A stretch of 16,297 nucleotides of DNA from Thermoplasmatota archaeon (GTDB lineage Archaea; Thermoplasmatota; Thermoplasmata; UBA10834). Position numbers and translations under genes: made by a program. Every line of letters starts with the position of its first letter. Positions within the stretch are counted from its first letter, which is position 1. The stretch is taken from positions 1-16,297 of the forward strand of contig JAJISI010000015.1 of NCBI GenBank assembly GCA_022848805.1, in the 5' to 3' direction. Under the pieces are notes generated by a model. The model had not been told where the DNA came from and made no database searches. It worked only from the letters and a program-made list of their open reading frames with translations. Below are positions 6,793-15,012 of the stretch, piece by piece.

Positions 6793-6807
6793 ATGCCGAT
6801 TCGGCAT
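6793..6807. promoter_or_regulatory. Perfect 15-bp palindrome, candidate operator of the first antiporter
   Basis: ATGCCGA-T-TCGGCAT has seven-base arms around one central base. On the minus strand it directly follows the TATA-like box (6806-6813, overlapping by two bases) and ends before the start codon of the antiporter, covering the expected transcription start. A repressor bound there would block the polymerase. It could also form a small hairpin after the giant gene. Confidence 0.6.
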
Positions 6808-6813
6808 TTATTT
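6806..6813 (-). promoter_or_regulatory. TATA-like box of the first antiporter
   Basis: The minus strand reads AAATAAAT within ACAAATAAATG, 35 bases before the ATG at 6775. Transcription would start near 6784, giving a very short leader with no ribosome binding site. The antiporter can therefore be expressed separately from the upstream giant gene. Confidence 0.5.
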
Positions 6814-6827
6814 GTTTCTAATGCAGC

Positions 6828-9800
6828 TCACACACCGTACGCCCTAGCCCTCACGAGCCAAACGTCGACCAGGTCTCCGGATTCCCTCAGCATGAAGCTG
6901 CCTATGGCCTCCCTGGGGATGCCTTCGAGGCACAGCCCGAAGTCCACGCTCCAACTCCCCCAGTCCCTGCCGAACAGCCTGCCTATCGCCGGCAGGTTGG
7001 GGGCGATGGATGCCGTAGCTGAGATCTCGACCGCCTCGTCGATCCGCCCTCCCAACGCTTTGAGCATCTTCGGCATGCCGACTGAGAAGAACACTTCGAG
7101 CCTGAGGTGCAGGTTCGCGAAGAAGCCGTCCGGATTCGGCGGGTACTCTATCGGGTTGCTCATCCTTCCCAGGTTGACGATGTATGTCGCCAGACTCTTG
7201 ACCAGCCATTTGAGCAGCTCCGCGATGGCCTCGCCCTTGATCACGAACGACAGCCTGAAACCCGCGCCGGCGGCGCCCGTCGCGTCGCTGAGCTTCACCT
7301 CGATATAGAATATGACTTCATGCACGACTTCCTTGATTATGTCCAGCAGGTTGTCGATGAAGTTCTCTATCACCCTCCGGCCCAGCAGCTGCAGGAACTC
7401 GACGGAGGCGGACACCTCCACGGTCTTCGTCTCGGTGAAGGCTTCCCTCACAGCCTCGAATAGAGCCTTAGCCATGTAGTCCGCCGTCGCGAGGAACACG
7501 GGCACCCCGTTCGAGTCCGCCATCGTGGCTGGCCTCAGGTACCATTTCGGCCCTCCGTCCCAGTTGCGCTGATGGGACCTGCCGTCGTTGGCCGTATCGC
7601 TCATGGTGGGTGTCACATCGACGACCCGCCCCGCATGGTCGACCAGGACCAGGGAGTCGCCGTCGTTGAACGGCTCCCCTGTCTGGCCGTTATCGATCGC
7701 GGTATCCGGGAACACGAACACGACATATCCGCCCGGGGCGATGGCTCCCTCCAGCTGCATGGAGCATGTGCCTCCGTGGGTCGTCTCGACCGCCCACCCG
7801 TCCAGCGCGACGGACTCGGCAAGGGGGTTGTACAGTTCCACCCACTCCCTTCCGTTATCGTCTCCGGCCGGGTTGGCCTCGAACTCGTTGACGACGACCG
7901 TCGTCGGAAACGGAGGGGAGTACTTGATGCGCATGCCGAGCTCCAACGAGGCGGATAGGCCGAGCATCGGGAGCGGTATGTTCGACAGGAACGCGCCCAC
8001 GCCAGGGAGGTCCGAGGTGCTGACCTTTGCTTGGTCGTAGGGCTCGACCTCCGGTATCGTCAGGTCGAGCCTCCATGTCTTGGCGATGAGGTGAAACTCC
8101 ACCAGCCGCCTCTTGACCTGCATCAACGGGTCTATCACGATCTCCGCCGTGAAGTCATCCGTCACGAGGGTGCCGTTCACTATCAGGTCGTGCCTGCCAT
8201 CGGAGAGCTGCGCAACCCTCACGCCGAAAGTGATCCCTGGACCGAGCAGCCGGGTGTGCACCATTATCCGTAGGAGGTCTTTGCAGTCCTTGAAGAGCAG
8301 GTCTGGAAGGTTGGTCTGGATTATGATCGTGAAGCCGTACAGCGAGATCCGCACCTCCACGGTACCTGTGATGTCTATCAGCAGTTTGACCGCCTTGCCG
8401 AGCACCGAGTCCGCGAACTTGCCTATGTACTCCTGGAGCGTCTCCACGAGCGTCTGCACGCTGGTTGCGAGGCACTTGACCAGGCGTGTCGCGAAGCTGT
8501 TCATCACATCGAAGAAATCCTGGAGGAACCACAGGATGCGGTCGAAACCCCTCTTAACCCATCCGACCACCGGCTCGAGCTTCTCCCAGACGATGTCGCA
8601 GAAGGCGCGTGCTGCGGCGATCGCGTCCGATAACGCGGTGTTCGTCGGGTTGTACTCCACCCCCGCGAGTGGCGTTGCCGAGTGCACGACGATCGGCAGG
8701 CACAGGTCTATCCTGATCAACCTCGTCGAGGTGGTCGGGCCGTCGCTGTAGACGGTTTCCAGCGCCGTCCCTTCCGCGGTCACCGTGAGCTGGAGGTTCC
8801 CGCGAGCCGAGACGACCCACTGCGTCGAGTATGGTGTCGCGGTGACGGTGGCGAGCGAAGTGAGGTGCGTGTTTGGGTAGTCCGACCGCTCTGCATCGAA
8901 ATCCCAGGGGGCCCGGACCTGTATCAACACCTCGTCGCATGGTACGAGGTTGCCGAGGCCGTCGTATCCGAGCTCAGGTGAGTATGGGACGACCTTCATA
9001 GGGTCCAGCCCATCCGTCACCTCCACAGATACGGACTCCGTCAGGACCGAACCGTTCTCGTCGGCCGAGGAGAGATCACCCTCCCAGAAGCTGAAGTCGC
9101 CTGCTAGGTCCAGGTATACCGAGTGTTTCTGCCCCGTGATGGACCGCTGTGCGACGACCGCGCCCGCCGATTCCGACAGGAGCATCTCGACGAGCTGGGC
9201 GATGCCAGGGGTGCCTGCGCTTCCCGCGACGAGAAGCGTGGCTAATCCGTCCACCAACGGTCCTGCGAACCCGTCGTCGCTGGTCGTAACCGATGTGTTG
9301 AGGGTGTCTAGGAACCGTCTCATGTACGCGGATTCTGCGTATCGCACACGCTCGGACACTTCGGAGGCGACCCCCCACGAGAAGTCTCCCTCGACATCCG
9401 CTCGGACGATGTCGGCCAGCTGCTGCTCGATCGGAACGACTAGGTCCTGGATGTAGGGATATCTAGCATCCGCCAGGAGGGTGTAGGTAAGGTCCGAGTA
9501 AGCGGCCTCTACCAGGCCATGCCCGAACAGACTTGGCATGTTGTCCGTCGCGAACTCCGATAGTTCAGTCATCATGTCGTACTGTGCGGAGAACATCGGC
9601 AACGCCTTCACGGCCTCGGACAGCCGGGCCGTATCCGGCATGAGCGAGACCTCCCCCGAAGCCGATGCTAGAGACGAGAAGATGTCGTGTTCGTCGAACG
9701 GGTCGATCACGAACCTGTCGAGCTCGTAGGCCGTCATGGACGCAACGTCGTACGCGAACCTGCGGATGCTGTCGTATATCAGACCTCGCGCGGTCTGCTG

Positions 9801-11324
9801 ATGTTCTTTGAACTCGTCATAGAAATTCCCCCATGCCTCGGCCTCCGTGAGGTCGTAGACTGGTAGGTCGACCGCCGCGGTGTAGTTGCCCACCCAGACA
9901 GGATACAGGTTCCCTGAGACGTCCTCGACGAAATAGGTTCTCTCGGGAACGAACACCCAACAGTCCGCTGGCGGCGAGAACAGTTCCGTATACACTTGCG
10001 GGTTGACGTGCATGGAGCGCATCGCGTTTTCGATCCATGACGTGACGGCTTTCTGCGCCTTATCCTCCCCCGTCAGATAGGCTATGAGCGAGTCGAGCGA
10101 GCCTGCGGCGGTCTGGAGGGCGCTGTCCGCTGCGTCCAGCACGCCGAGCCATCCGGAATACTCCAGGGCCTTCACGATCAACTGGTCAGCCAGCCCGTTC
10201 ACCGCATGCGCCACGATCATGGCCGGGTCCAGCTCGTGCTCCGTCCTGCCGAGGAACCACAGGAACAGCTCTCCCGCATCGGCGTATCTCGCCGAGGTGC
10301 CGAGGATCGCCTTCAACCCGATGTCGCCTCCCTCGCACTCCTCCGCGACCTGCGCCGCATACTCCTCGTCTATGTCTCTGAACAGCCGCGCCTGCTCCAA
10401 CAAGACGCCTATCAGCGTCGCCTTGTAGATGTCGTCCGGGGTGACTATGTCCTCGCTCTCGAATCCGTTCGGGTACATGGGCGACCCGTAACCTTCCAGA
10501 ACCCTGAGCTGAGCGAGGGTCGTGAGCATGTAGGATACGAGTCTCCCTAGGTCCGACATCTCCCCGAGTGCGGCGGACTCGAAGGCCCTGAGCTGGGACT
10601 CGACGAACGGAAGCGCCGAGATGACCGGTCTGTCAAAAGACGCCGTCTTGGTGATGCTGTCTTCGCCGTTCGAGACTATCACTGTGAAGTTGCCCACCGC
10701 GATGTAGTACGGCGTCACGCTCCGCTCGCTCAGGACCTCGACTCCAGCTGGCGGGACCTCGTCGTATTCCATCTGAGTCCCTTCCAGCTCGATCGACGAA
10801 GTTCTGTAAGCATCCGATGAGACCAGGTCGAGTGTGTTCATCTCGATGAAGAACAGCCCGCCCGTCCAGTTGCAGACTCGGTGCTCGAATGTGGCACTCA
10901 GCCTCGGGAACGACGAGCGGACGTACTCGTCCATGGACTCTGAGAACCTATCTGATACCTCTGTGTTGTTCACGGGGAACGAGCCCCACCCAGACACGAT
11001 TTTCTGCGCCCGAGCCGCTGCGCAGAGAGACAGTTCAAGCACGATATCCGCAACAGAGGCTTCCATCTCCTCCAATAGCCGGTCTCTTCGTGCGGCTGAT
11101 AAGTCATCGATCTCCCTCTTTGCGAGGTATGCTCCCGCGACGACCGTAGACAGCAGCAAGACGGTCGCTATCACAGAGAACGACACCTGGGCCGCCCTGT
11201 CTCTGCCTAGCCTGCGTTTCGGCCTCCTGCCTTCTCCGGACTTCTCATGGCTATTGCTCAATGCCATCCCGTCGCCGACGCCATCTCCACGGCCGAGGTA
11301 ATCAGTTGCAGTTACATGCAGCAT
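6828..11324 (-). CDS. Giant membrane-anchored, probably extracellular protein with a lamin-tail domain
   Basis: The 1498-residue product is not a family I can name. A basic N-terminal region with RRPKRRLGRDR is followed by AQVSFSVIATVLLLSTVVAG (residues 45-64), the only clear membrane segment. This resembles the anchors of archaeal pilin-like and other surface proteins. A charged helical stretch (70-100) follows, and the rest is presumably outside. Seven N-x-S/T sequons (such as NWT, NFT, NYT, NGS, NGT) suit a glycosylated surface protein. Residues about 1139-1270 look like a lamin-tail domain: VVVNEFEANPAGDDNGREWV, LYNPLAESVALDGWAVET, then APGGYVVFVF and NDGDSLVLVDHAG. Helical segments and amphipathic beta strands flank it on both sides. 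The start at 11324 is uncertain; an ATG at 11267 would leave the anchor nearer the N-terminus. Adjacent antiporter genes on both sides suggest a cell-envelope role. Confidence 0.85.
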   Translation of the reverse strand: MLHVTATDYLGRGDGVGDGMALSNSHEKSGEGRRPKRRLGRDRAAQVSFSVIATVLLLSTVVAGAYLAKREIDDLSAARRDRLLEEMEASVADIVLELSLCAAARAQKIVSGWGSFPVNNTEVSDRFSESMDEYVRSSFPRLSATFEHRVCNWTGGLFFIEMNTLDLVSSDAYRTSSIELEGTQMEYDEVPPAGVEVLSERSVTPYYIAVGNFTVIVSNGEDSITKTASFDRPVISALPFVESQLRAFESAALGEMSDLGRLVSYMLTTLAQLRVLEGYGSPMYPNGFESEDIVTPDDIYKATLIGVLLEQARLFRDIDEEYAAQVAEECEGGDIGLKAILGTSARYADAGELFLWFLGRTEHELDPAMIVAHAVNGLADQLIVKALEYSGWLGVLDAADSALQTAAGSLDSLIAYLTGEDKAQKAVTSWIENAMRSMHVNPQVYTELFSPPADCWVFVPERTYFVEDVSGNLYPVWVGNYTAAVDLPVYDLTEAEAWGNFYDEFKEHQQTARGLIYDSIRRFAYDVASMTAYELDRFVIDPFDEHDIFSSLASASGEVSLMPDTARLSEAVKALPMFSAQYDMMTELSEFATDNMPSLFGHGLVEAAYSDLTYTLLADARYPYIQDLVVPIEQQLADIVRADVEGDFSWGVASEVSERVRYAESAYMRRFLDTLNTSVTTSDDGFAGPLVDGLATLLVAGSAGTPGIAQLVEMLLSESAGAVVAQRSITGQKHSVYLDLAGDFSFWEGDLSSADENGSVLTESVSVEVTDGLDPMKVVPYSPELGYDGLGNLVPCDEVLIQVRAPWDFDAERSDYPNTHLTSLATVTATPYSTQWVVSARGNLQLTVTAEGTALETVYSDGPTTSTRLIRIDLCLPIVVHSATPLAGVEYNPTNTALSDAIAAARAFCDIVWEKLEPVVGWVKRGFDRILWFLQDFFDVMNSFATRLVKCLATSVQTLVETLQEYIGKFADSVLGKAVKLLIDITGTVEVRISLYGFTIIIQTNLPDLLFKDCKDLLRIMVHTRLLGPGITFGVRVAQLSDGRHDLIVNGTLVTDDFTAEIVIDPLMQVKRRLVEFHLIAKTWRLDLTIPEVEPYDQAKVSTSDLPGVGAFLSNIPLPMLGLSASLELGMRIKYSPPFPTTVVVNEFEANPAGDDNGREWVELYNPLAESVALDGWAVETTHGGTCSMQLEGAIAPGGYVVFVFPDTAIDNGQTGEPFNDGDSLVLVDHAGRVVDVTPTMSDTANDGRSHQRNWDGGPKWYLRPATMADSNGVPVFLATADYMAKALFEAVREAFTETKTVEVSASVEFLQLLGRRVIENFIDNLLDIIKEVVHEVIFYIEVKLSDATGAAGAGFRLSFVIKGEAIAELLKWLVKSLATYIVNLGRMSNPIEYPPNPDGFFANLHLRLEVFFSVGMPKMLKALGGRIDEAVEISATASIAPNLPAIGRLFGRDWGSWSVDFGLCLEGIPREAIGSFMLRESGDLVDVWLVRARAYGV

Positions 11325-11342
11325 GCCTCCGCTGGGCTCAAA

Positions 11343-11352
11343 GTTTTATATC
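11343..11352. promoter_or_regulatory. Bidirectional TATA element between the giant gene and the second antiporter
   Basis: GTTTTATATC on the plus strand reads GATATAAAAC on the minus strand, so one A/T block can act as TATA box both ways. To the right it predicts a start near 11374, just before the GTG at 11386. To the left it predicts a start near 11321, essentially at the giant gene's first ATG. This argues that the antiporter does not start at the ATG at 11323, which lies upstream of its own TATA box. Confidence 0.6.
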
Positions 11353-11385
11353 GACTATTGCATTCGACTCATCGGATGGGATGCA

Positions 11386-12663
11386 GTGGAGACTGAAGAG
11401 ACTCTGGTCTTGATTTTCATCGCCTTTCTCGCGGCGAAGGTCGGCGGCGAGATAACGGAGAGGCTGAAGCTTCCCGCTGTGACAGGCGAACTCATGGCCG
11501 GAGTCGTCCTGGGGCCTACCCTGTTCAACCTGATCACCGCGGAGCACACGTTCTTCGACGTGCTGGCTCAGCTGGGAGCCACCTTCCTGTTGTTCTCCGT
11601 CGGGATGGAGACGAAGCTGTCAGAGCTGAAGAAGGTCGGCCTCGTCGCTGGGTCGGTAGCAGCGCTGGGCGTCGCTGCCCCGTTCGTGCTCGGATACTAC
11701 GCCTCACTCCTGTTGGGCTTCGAATCGACGGAGGCTATGTTCATCGGTGCCGCCCTCGTCGCCACGAGCGTGGGAATAACCGCTAGGGTGCTTCAGGATC
11801 TGGGTTTGATCGCGTCGACCGAGGCGAAGATCATCCTAGGCGCGGCTGTGGTCGACGACATACTCGCGATGATCGTTCTCACTCTCGTGAGCGGTACCGC
11901 AGCCGGCAGTTCGCTGAGCAATCTCGACATATTGATCGTCATTGCGGAGGCCGTGTGCTTCGTCGCCATCGTGACCATACTCGGAACCAGGATGGTCCGG
12001 TACGCCTCCGGTAAGAAAGAGGTCAGGCACGACCGCGCCGTGGACGGCAGCTGGGCGGTACACTACAAGACCCACGCCTTCAAGAGAGATAGCTGGCTGG
12101 AGAAGCTGGTGCAGAAGGAAGCCCCGTTCGTGATCATCTTGGTTGTCGTCTTCGGCCTGTCAGCCCTGGCCTCCTTCTTCGGCCTTGCGGCCATCATAGG
12201 CGCCTTCTTCGCGGGGCTCATATTCTCCGATACCAAGAACACATACGAGCTCGAGCACAAGTTCGAACCCTTGAACGTTTTTCTGGTGCCGTTCTTCTTC
12301 GTCGTCATGGGTGCGAAGGTGGATTTCACGAACATCACGACCGTGGTACCTCTGGCCATCGTGCTCACGGTCGTGGCGATCGTGAGCAAGTTGGGCCCTT
12401 GTGCCCTTGGAGCTGCCACCAGAGGCGAGAAGACGGCGCTGATAGTCGGCGCAGGCATGGTGCCTAGAGGGGAGGTCGGTATCGTGGTGGCCATGATCGG
12501 CTTCGGCATGGGGACGATCAGTTCGGAGACGTATTCGATCATAGTCCTCGTCTCGATCGCCACCACGTTGTACGCTCCGTTCCTGATAAAGACGATAATC
12601 AAGGCGGAGACGAAGAAGGAACGCAGGTCCACCTGGGGGGTCAGACCTCGCTCTCGCTCATGA
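11386..12663 (+). CDS. CPA2-family Na+(K+)/H+ antiporter, NapA/KefB-like membrane domain (second copy)
   Basis: This 425-residue membrane protein is a paralogue of the antiporter ending at 5519. The transport aspartates are D157-D158 in GAAVVDDILAMIVL, positions almost equal to those of Thermus NapA. It also has GAALVATSVGITAR, K335 in AIVSKLG, and an intact PRGE motif at 360-363, unlike its relative. A hydrophilic loop of about 40 residues (204-245, rich in His, Lys and Arg) sits between membrane segments and is longer than in the first copy. There is no RCK regulatory domain; the tail is short and basic. The GTG at 11386 was chosen because the first helix follows at once and the TATA element lies about 40 bases upstream; the frame is open to an ATG at 11323. 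Its 3' end overlaps the convergent regulator gene by 23 bases. Confidence 0.92.
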   Translation: METEETLVLIFIAFLAAKVGGEITERLKLPAVTGELMAGVVLGPTLFNLITAEHTFFDVLAQLGATFLLFSVGMETKLSELKKVGLVAGSVAALGVAAPFVLGYYASLLLGFESTEAMFIGAALVATSVGITARVLQDLGLIASTEAKIILGAAVVDDILAMIVLTLVSGTAAGSSLSNLDILIVIAEAVCFVAIVTILGTRMVRYASGKKEVRHDRAVDGSWAVHYKTHAFKRDSWLEKLVQKEAPFVIILVVVFGLSALASFFGLAAIIGAFFAGLIFSDTKNTYELEHKFEPLNVFLVPFFFVVMGAKVDFTNITTVVPLAIVLTVVAIVSKLGPCALGAATRGEKTALIVGAGMVPRGEVGIVVAMIGFGMGTISSETYSIIVLVSIATTLYAPFLIKTIIKAETKKERRSTWGVRPRSRS

Positions 12664-13387
12664 TCCGCAGGAAATCCTGCAGATGAGACGAGAGGGTTTC
12701 GTTGTCCGTGTAGCCACATGCTGAGAGGTCTGGCGCGGCAAGAAGTGCGGTCTTCCCGTCGGATATGACGTCTGTGGCGATCAACCCCTTCCTCCGGATC
12801 GAAGTCACCTTCTTCGGGACCTTCACGAAAGGGCCTGTTATGACGGTGATCTCCACGCCCCTCAAGAATGCGTTCGTGAACCTCTTGCCAAGCTTTCGTC
12901 TGAACTCCGCTATCGATGGTGAGGATATCACGAAGCTGTGCTCGGACTTGTCCATCATCTCGCCGATCTTCTCAAGGACCCTGTCCTTTCCGAGGATGGT
13001 GTAGATCAGCTGAGGGACCCCTCTTTCGGACAGGACGTCCTTGATGGATTCGATCTTCTGAAAAGTCTCACGCACTTCTGTCGCCAATGCCTCCCCCAGC
13101 TCCGAAGGGTCGACGGCTGCGAACGTGCGCGGACGCTTCGACTTGGACCGGGCATAGCCTTTCGCCTCGAGGCTCTCGAGGGTTTTATACGCCGATGTCC
13201 GTGGAATCTGTGCAATCTCCGCTACAAAAGTCGGAGATGTAGACCCCGCAGCGACGAGAGCGATGTACGCTCTGGACTCGTACTCCGATAGGCCGAGCCT
13301 CGAAAGCGTTCCAGATATCTTCGCGTACTCCTCCAGAAGCGCGTCTACGTCCTTGCCGGCTACCGATGCTAACGACTTCAGGTCCAT
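12641..13387 (-). CDS. TrmB-family transcription regulator
   Basis: The 248-residue protein has a winged helix at about residues 27-95: LSEYESRAYIALVAAGSTSP, VAEIAQIPRTSAYKTLESLE, then KSKRPRTFAAVDP. A short coiled region (100-120) follows, and then a phospholipase-D-like sensor region without catalytic motifs (LIYTILGKDRVLEKI to DGKTALLAAPDLSACGYTDN). This is the usual TrmB architecture; family members bind sugars or other effectors and act as repressors or activators depending on site position. The ATG at 13387 lies about 27 bases from the centre of its TATA box, so the mRNA is likely leaderless. A 17-bp palindrome fills the space between. The gene diverges from the tetraether-lipid operon and converges on the second antiporter, so it is the obvious candidate to control these neighbours. 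The effector cannot be read from sequence. Confidence 0.88.
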   Translation of the reverse strand: MDLKSLASVAGKDVDALLEEYAKISGTLSRLGLSEYESRAYIALVAAGSTSPTFVAEIAQIPRTSAYKTLESLEAKGYARSKSKRPRTFAAVDPSELGEALATEVRETFQKIESIKDVLSERGVPQLIYTILGKDRVLEKIGEMMDKSEHSFVISSPSIAEFRRKLGKRFTNAFLRGVEITVITGPFVKVPKKVTSIRRKGLIATDVISDGKTALLAAPDLSACGYTDNETLSSHLQDFLRIMSESEV

Positions 13388-13389
13388 TT

Positions 13390-13406
13390 GTAGCGATATC
13401 GGCTAC
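13390..13406. promoter_or_regulatory. Candidate operator palindrome in the regulator/tes intergenic region
   Basis: GTAG-CGATATCG-G-CTAC is a palindrome interrupted by one extra base. It begins three bases before the regulator's ATG and ends four bases short of the TATA element. For the leftward regulator gene it is downstream of the TATA box, a repressing position. For the rightward tes operon it is immediately upstream of the TATA box, an activating position for TrmB-type proteins. Confidence 0.6.
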
Positions 13407-13410
13407 ATAA

Positions 13411-13418
13411 CATATAAG
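13411..13418. promoter_or_regulatory. Shared TATA element of the regulator and the tes operon
   Basis: CATATAAG on the plus strand (CTTATATG on the minus) is the only strong A/T block well placed for both genes in the 71-base divergent gap. Leftward it is about 27 bases from the regulator ATG. Rightward it predicts a start near 13440, about 20 bases before the ATG of tes. Confidence 0.6.
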
Positions 13419-13458
13419 TCAATCCGTAAGAATTAACGTGTCAGGATTGGGATCACTC

Positions 13459-15012
13459 ATGCTTACCAGAGAGAGTGCAATAGCTCCCGGTCTTCCGAAG
13501 ACCACGGAGAGCCTGTGCCCTGAGTGCCTGACCATCATCAAGGCCACGCTCAAGGAGAAGGACGGCAAGGTCGTCATGGAGAAGACCTGCCCCGAACACG
13601 GGAGCTTCAGCGATGTGGTCTGGTCCGACGCCGAGATGTACCTACGCGTGGAGTCCTGGGCGAAGGACGGGATCGGCGTCGAGAACCCAGCGATCAAAGA
13701 CGCGAAGCAGTGTCCGTTCGATTGTGGACTCTGCGACCTTCACCTCAGTCACACGGGGCTGGCCAACGTCGACCTCACGAACAGATGCAACCTCAAATGC
13801 CCGATATGCTTCGCGAACGCCAATGCATCTGGATACGTGTTCGAACCGGATTTCGACACGATCATGAAGATGCTCAAGGTCATCAGGGACGAGAGGCCCG
13901 TGCCGTGCCCTGCCGTGCAGTTCTCCGGGGGAGAGCCAACGGTCCATCCGAAATTCATCGAGATCATCGCGGCCGCGAAGGACATGGGGTTCGCCCAGGT
14001 ACAGGCGGCGACCAACGGTATCAAGTTCGCCCAGAGCGTCGAGTTCTGCAGGAGGGCGAGCAACGCGGGCTTGAACACCCTCTATCTTCAGTTCGACGGC
14101 CTCAGACCTGAGATATACGTACGCGCTCGAGGAAGGGACCTTCTCGACACCAAGAAGAAAGTGGTCGAGAACTTCAGAAAGGTCGAGAACCACTCGTCCA
14201 TCGTGCTAGTCCCGACGATCGTCAAAGGCATCAACGAGGACCAGGTATGGCCGATACTCCGCTACGCCCTGCAGAACATGGACGTGATCAGAGGCGTCAA
14301 CTTCCAGCCCGTCGCCTTCACTGGAAGGTGCAGCAGCGAGGAGCGGGAGAAGGGTCGGTACACATTGCCCGACCTCGCGAAGGACATGGAAGTGCAGTCC
14401 GGAGGGAAGATCAAGATGACCGACTGGTACCCTGTGCCGACCGTTTCGGCGGTCTCCGAGCTCTGGCAGGCGCTGTACGGCGACAGGAAGGTCACGCTCA
14501 CGACGCACGTCCACTGCGGCATCGCGACGTACATGTTCGTCAAGGGCCCGGACAACATCGTCCCGGTGACGAGGTTCGTCGATGTCGAGCCGCTCTTCCA
14601 TGAGATGTACGAGCTGGCAAAGAAGACGGAGGGCAAGAAGGTGAAAGCATTGAGCAAGATCAAGGCGTACGCCCTTCTGAAGAAGCATCTGAAAAAGGAT
14701 GAGCTCCCAGACGGCCTGAGCTCGACACAGTTCCTGAAATCTCTCAAGGGGGTGCTCTCCGAGGAGACCAAATCGGAGCTCTCCAAGTTCAGCTGGCAGA
14801 TGATGTATGTGGGCGCGATGCACTTCATGGACTCGTACAACTACGATATCGAGCGCGTCAAGAGGTGCATGATACACTACACCACGCCCGATGGAAGGAT
14901 AATCCCGTTCTGCGCATACAACTCAGGCCCTGTCTACAGGACGGAGGTCGAGAAGAAGTTCTCCATTCCGATGGAGGAGTGGAGACGCAGACATGGCGAC
15001 GAGCACACGTGA
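13459..15012 (+). CDS. tes: Radical SAM protein, probable tetraether lipid synthase (Tes-like)
   Basis: This 517-residue protein resembles MJ0619, the radical SAM enzyme shown to join lipid tails into tetraethers. Numbered from the ATG at 13459, an N-terminal rubredoxin-like site is formed by C20 and C23 (CPEC) and C44 (TCPEHG). QCPFDCGLC carries C85, C89 and C92 for an auxiliary cluster. The radical SAM motif CNLKCPIC has C110, C114 and C117, followed by FSGGEPTVHP (SAM binding). Cysteines C291, C353, C470 and C485 lie in the C-terminal half and could hold further clusters. The proposed reaction couples terminal methyls of two archaeal lipid chains. A GTG at 13438 is an alternative start. 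The ferredoxin and geranylgeranyl reductase genes that follow support a lipid role. Other radical SAM enzymes of this group have unknown substrates, so the exact reaction is inferred. Confidence 0.83.
   Translation: MLTRESAIAPGLPKTTESLCPECLTIIKATLKEKDGKVVMEKTCPEHGSFSDVVWSDAEMYLRVESWAKDGIGVENPAIKDAKQCPFDCGLCDLHLSHTGLANVDLTNRCNLKCPICFANANASGYVFEPDFDTIMKMLKVIRDERPVPCPAVQFSGGEPTVHPKFIEIIAAAKDMGFAQVQAATNGIKFAQSVEFCRRASNAGLNTLYLQFDGLRPEIYVRARGRDLLDTKKKVVENFRKVENHSSIVLVPTIVKGINEDQVWPILRYALQNMDVIRGVNFQPVAFTGRCSSEEREKGRYTLPDLAKDMEVQSGGKIKMTDWYPVPTVSAVSELWQALYGDRKVTLTTHVHCGIATYMFVKGPDNIVPVTRFVDVEPLFHEMYELAKKTEGKKVKALSKIKAYALLKKHLKKDELPDGLSSTQFLKSLKGVLSEETKSELSKFSWQMMYVGAMHFMDSYNYDIERVKRCMIHYTTPDGRIIPFCAYNSGPVYRTEVEKKFSIPMEEWRRRHGDEHT

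Noticed and set aside
13642..14193. Minus-strand frames within the tes gene
   Set aside because: They are antisense to the cysteine motifs of the radical SAM protein and have no independent start signals.
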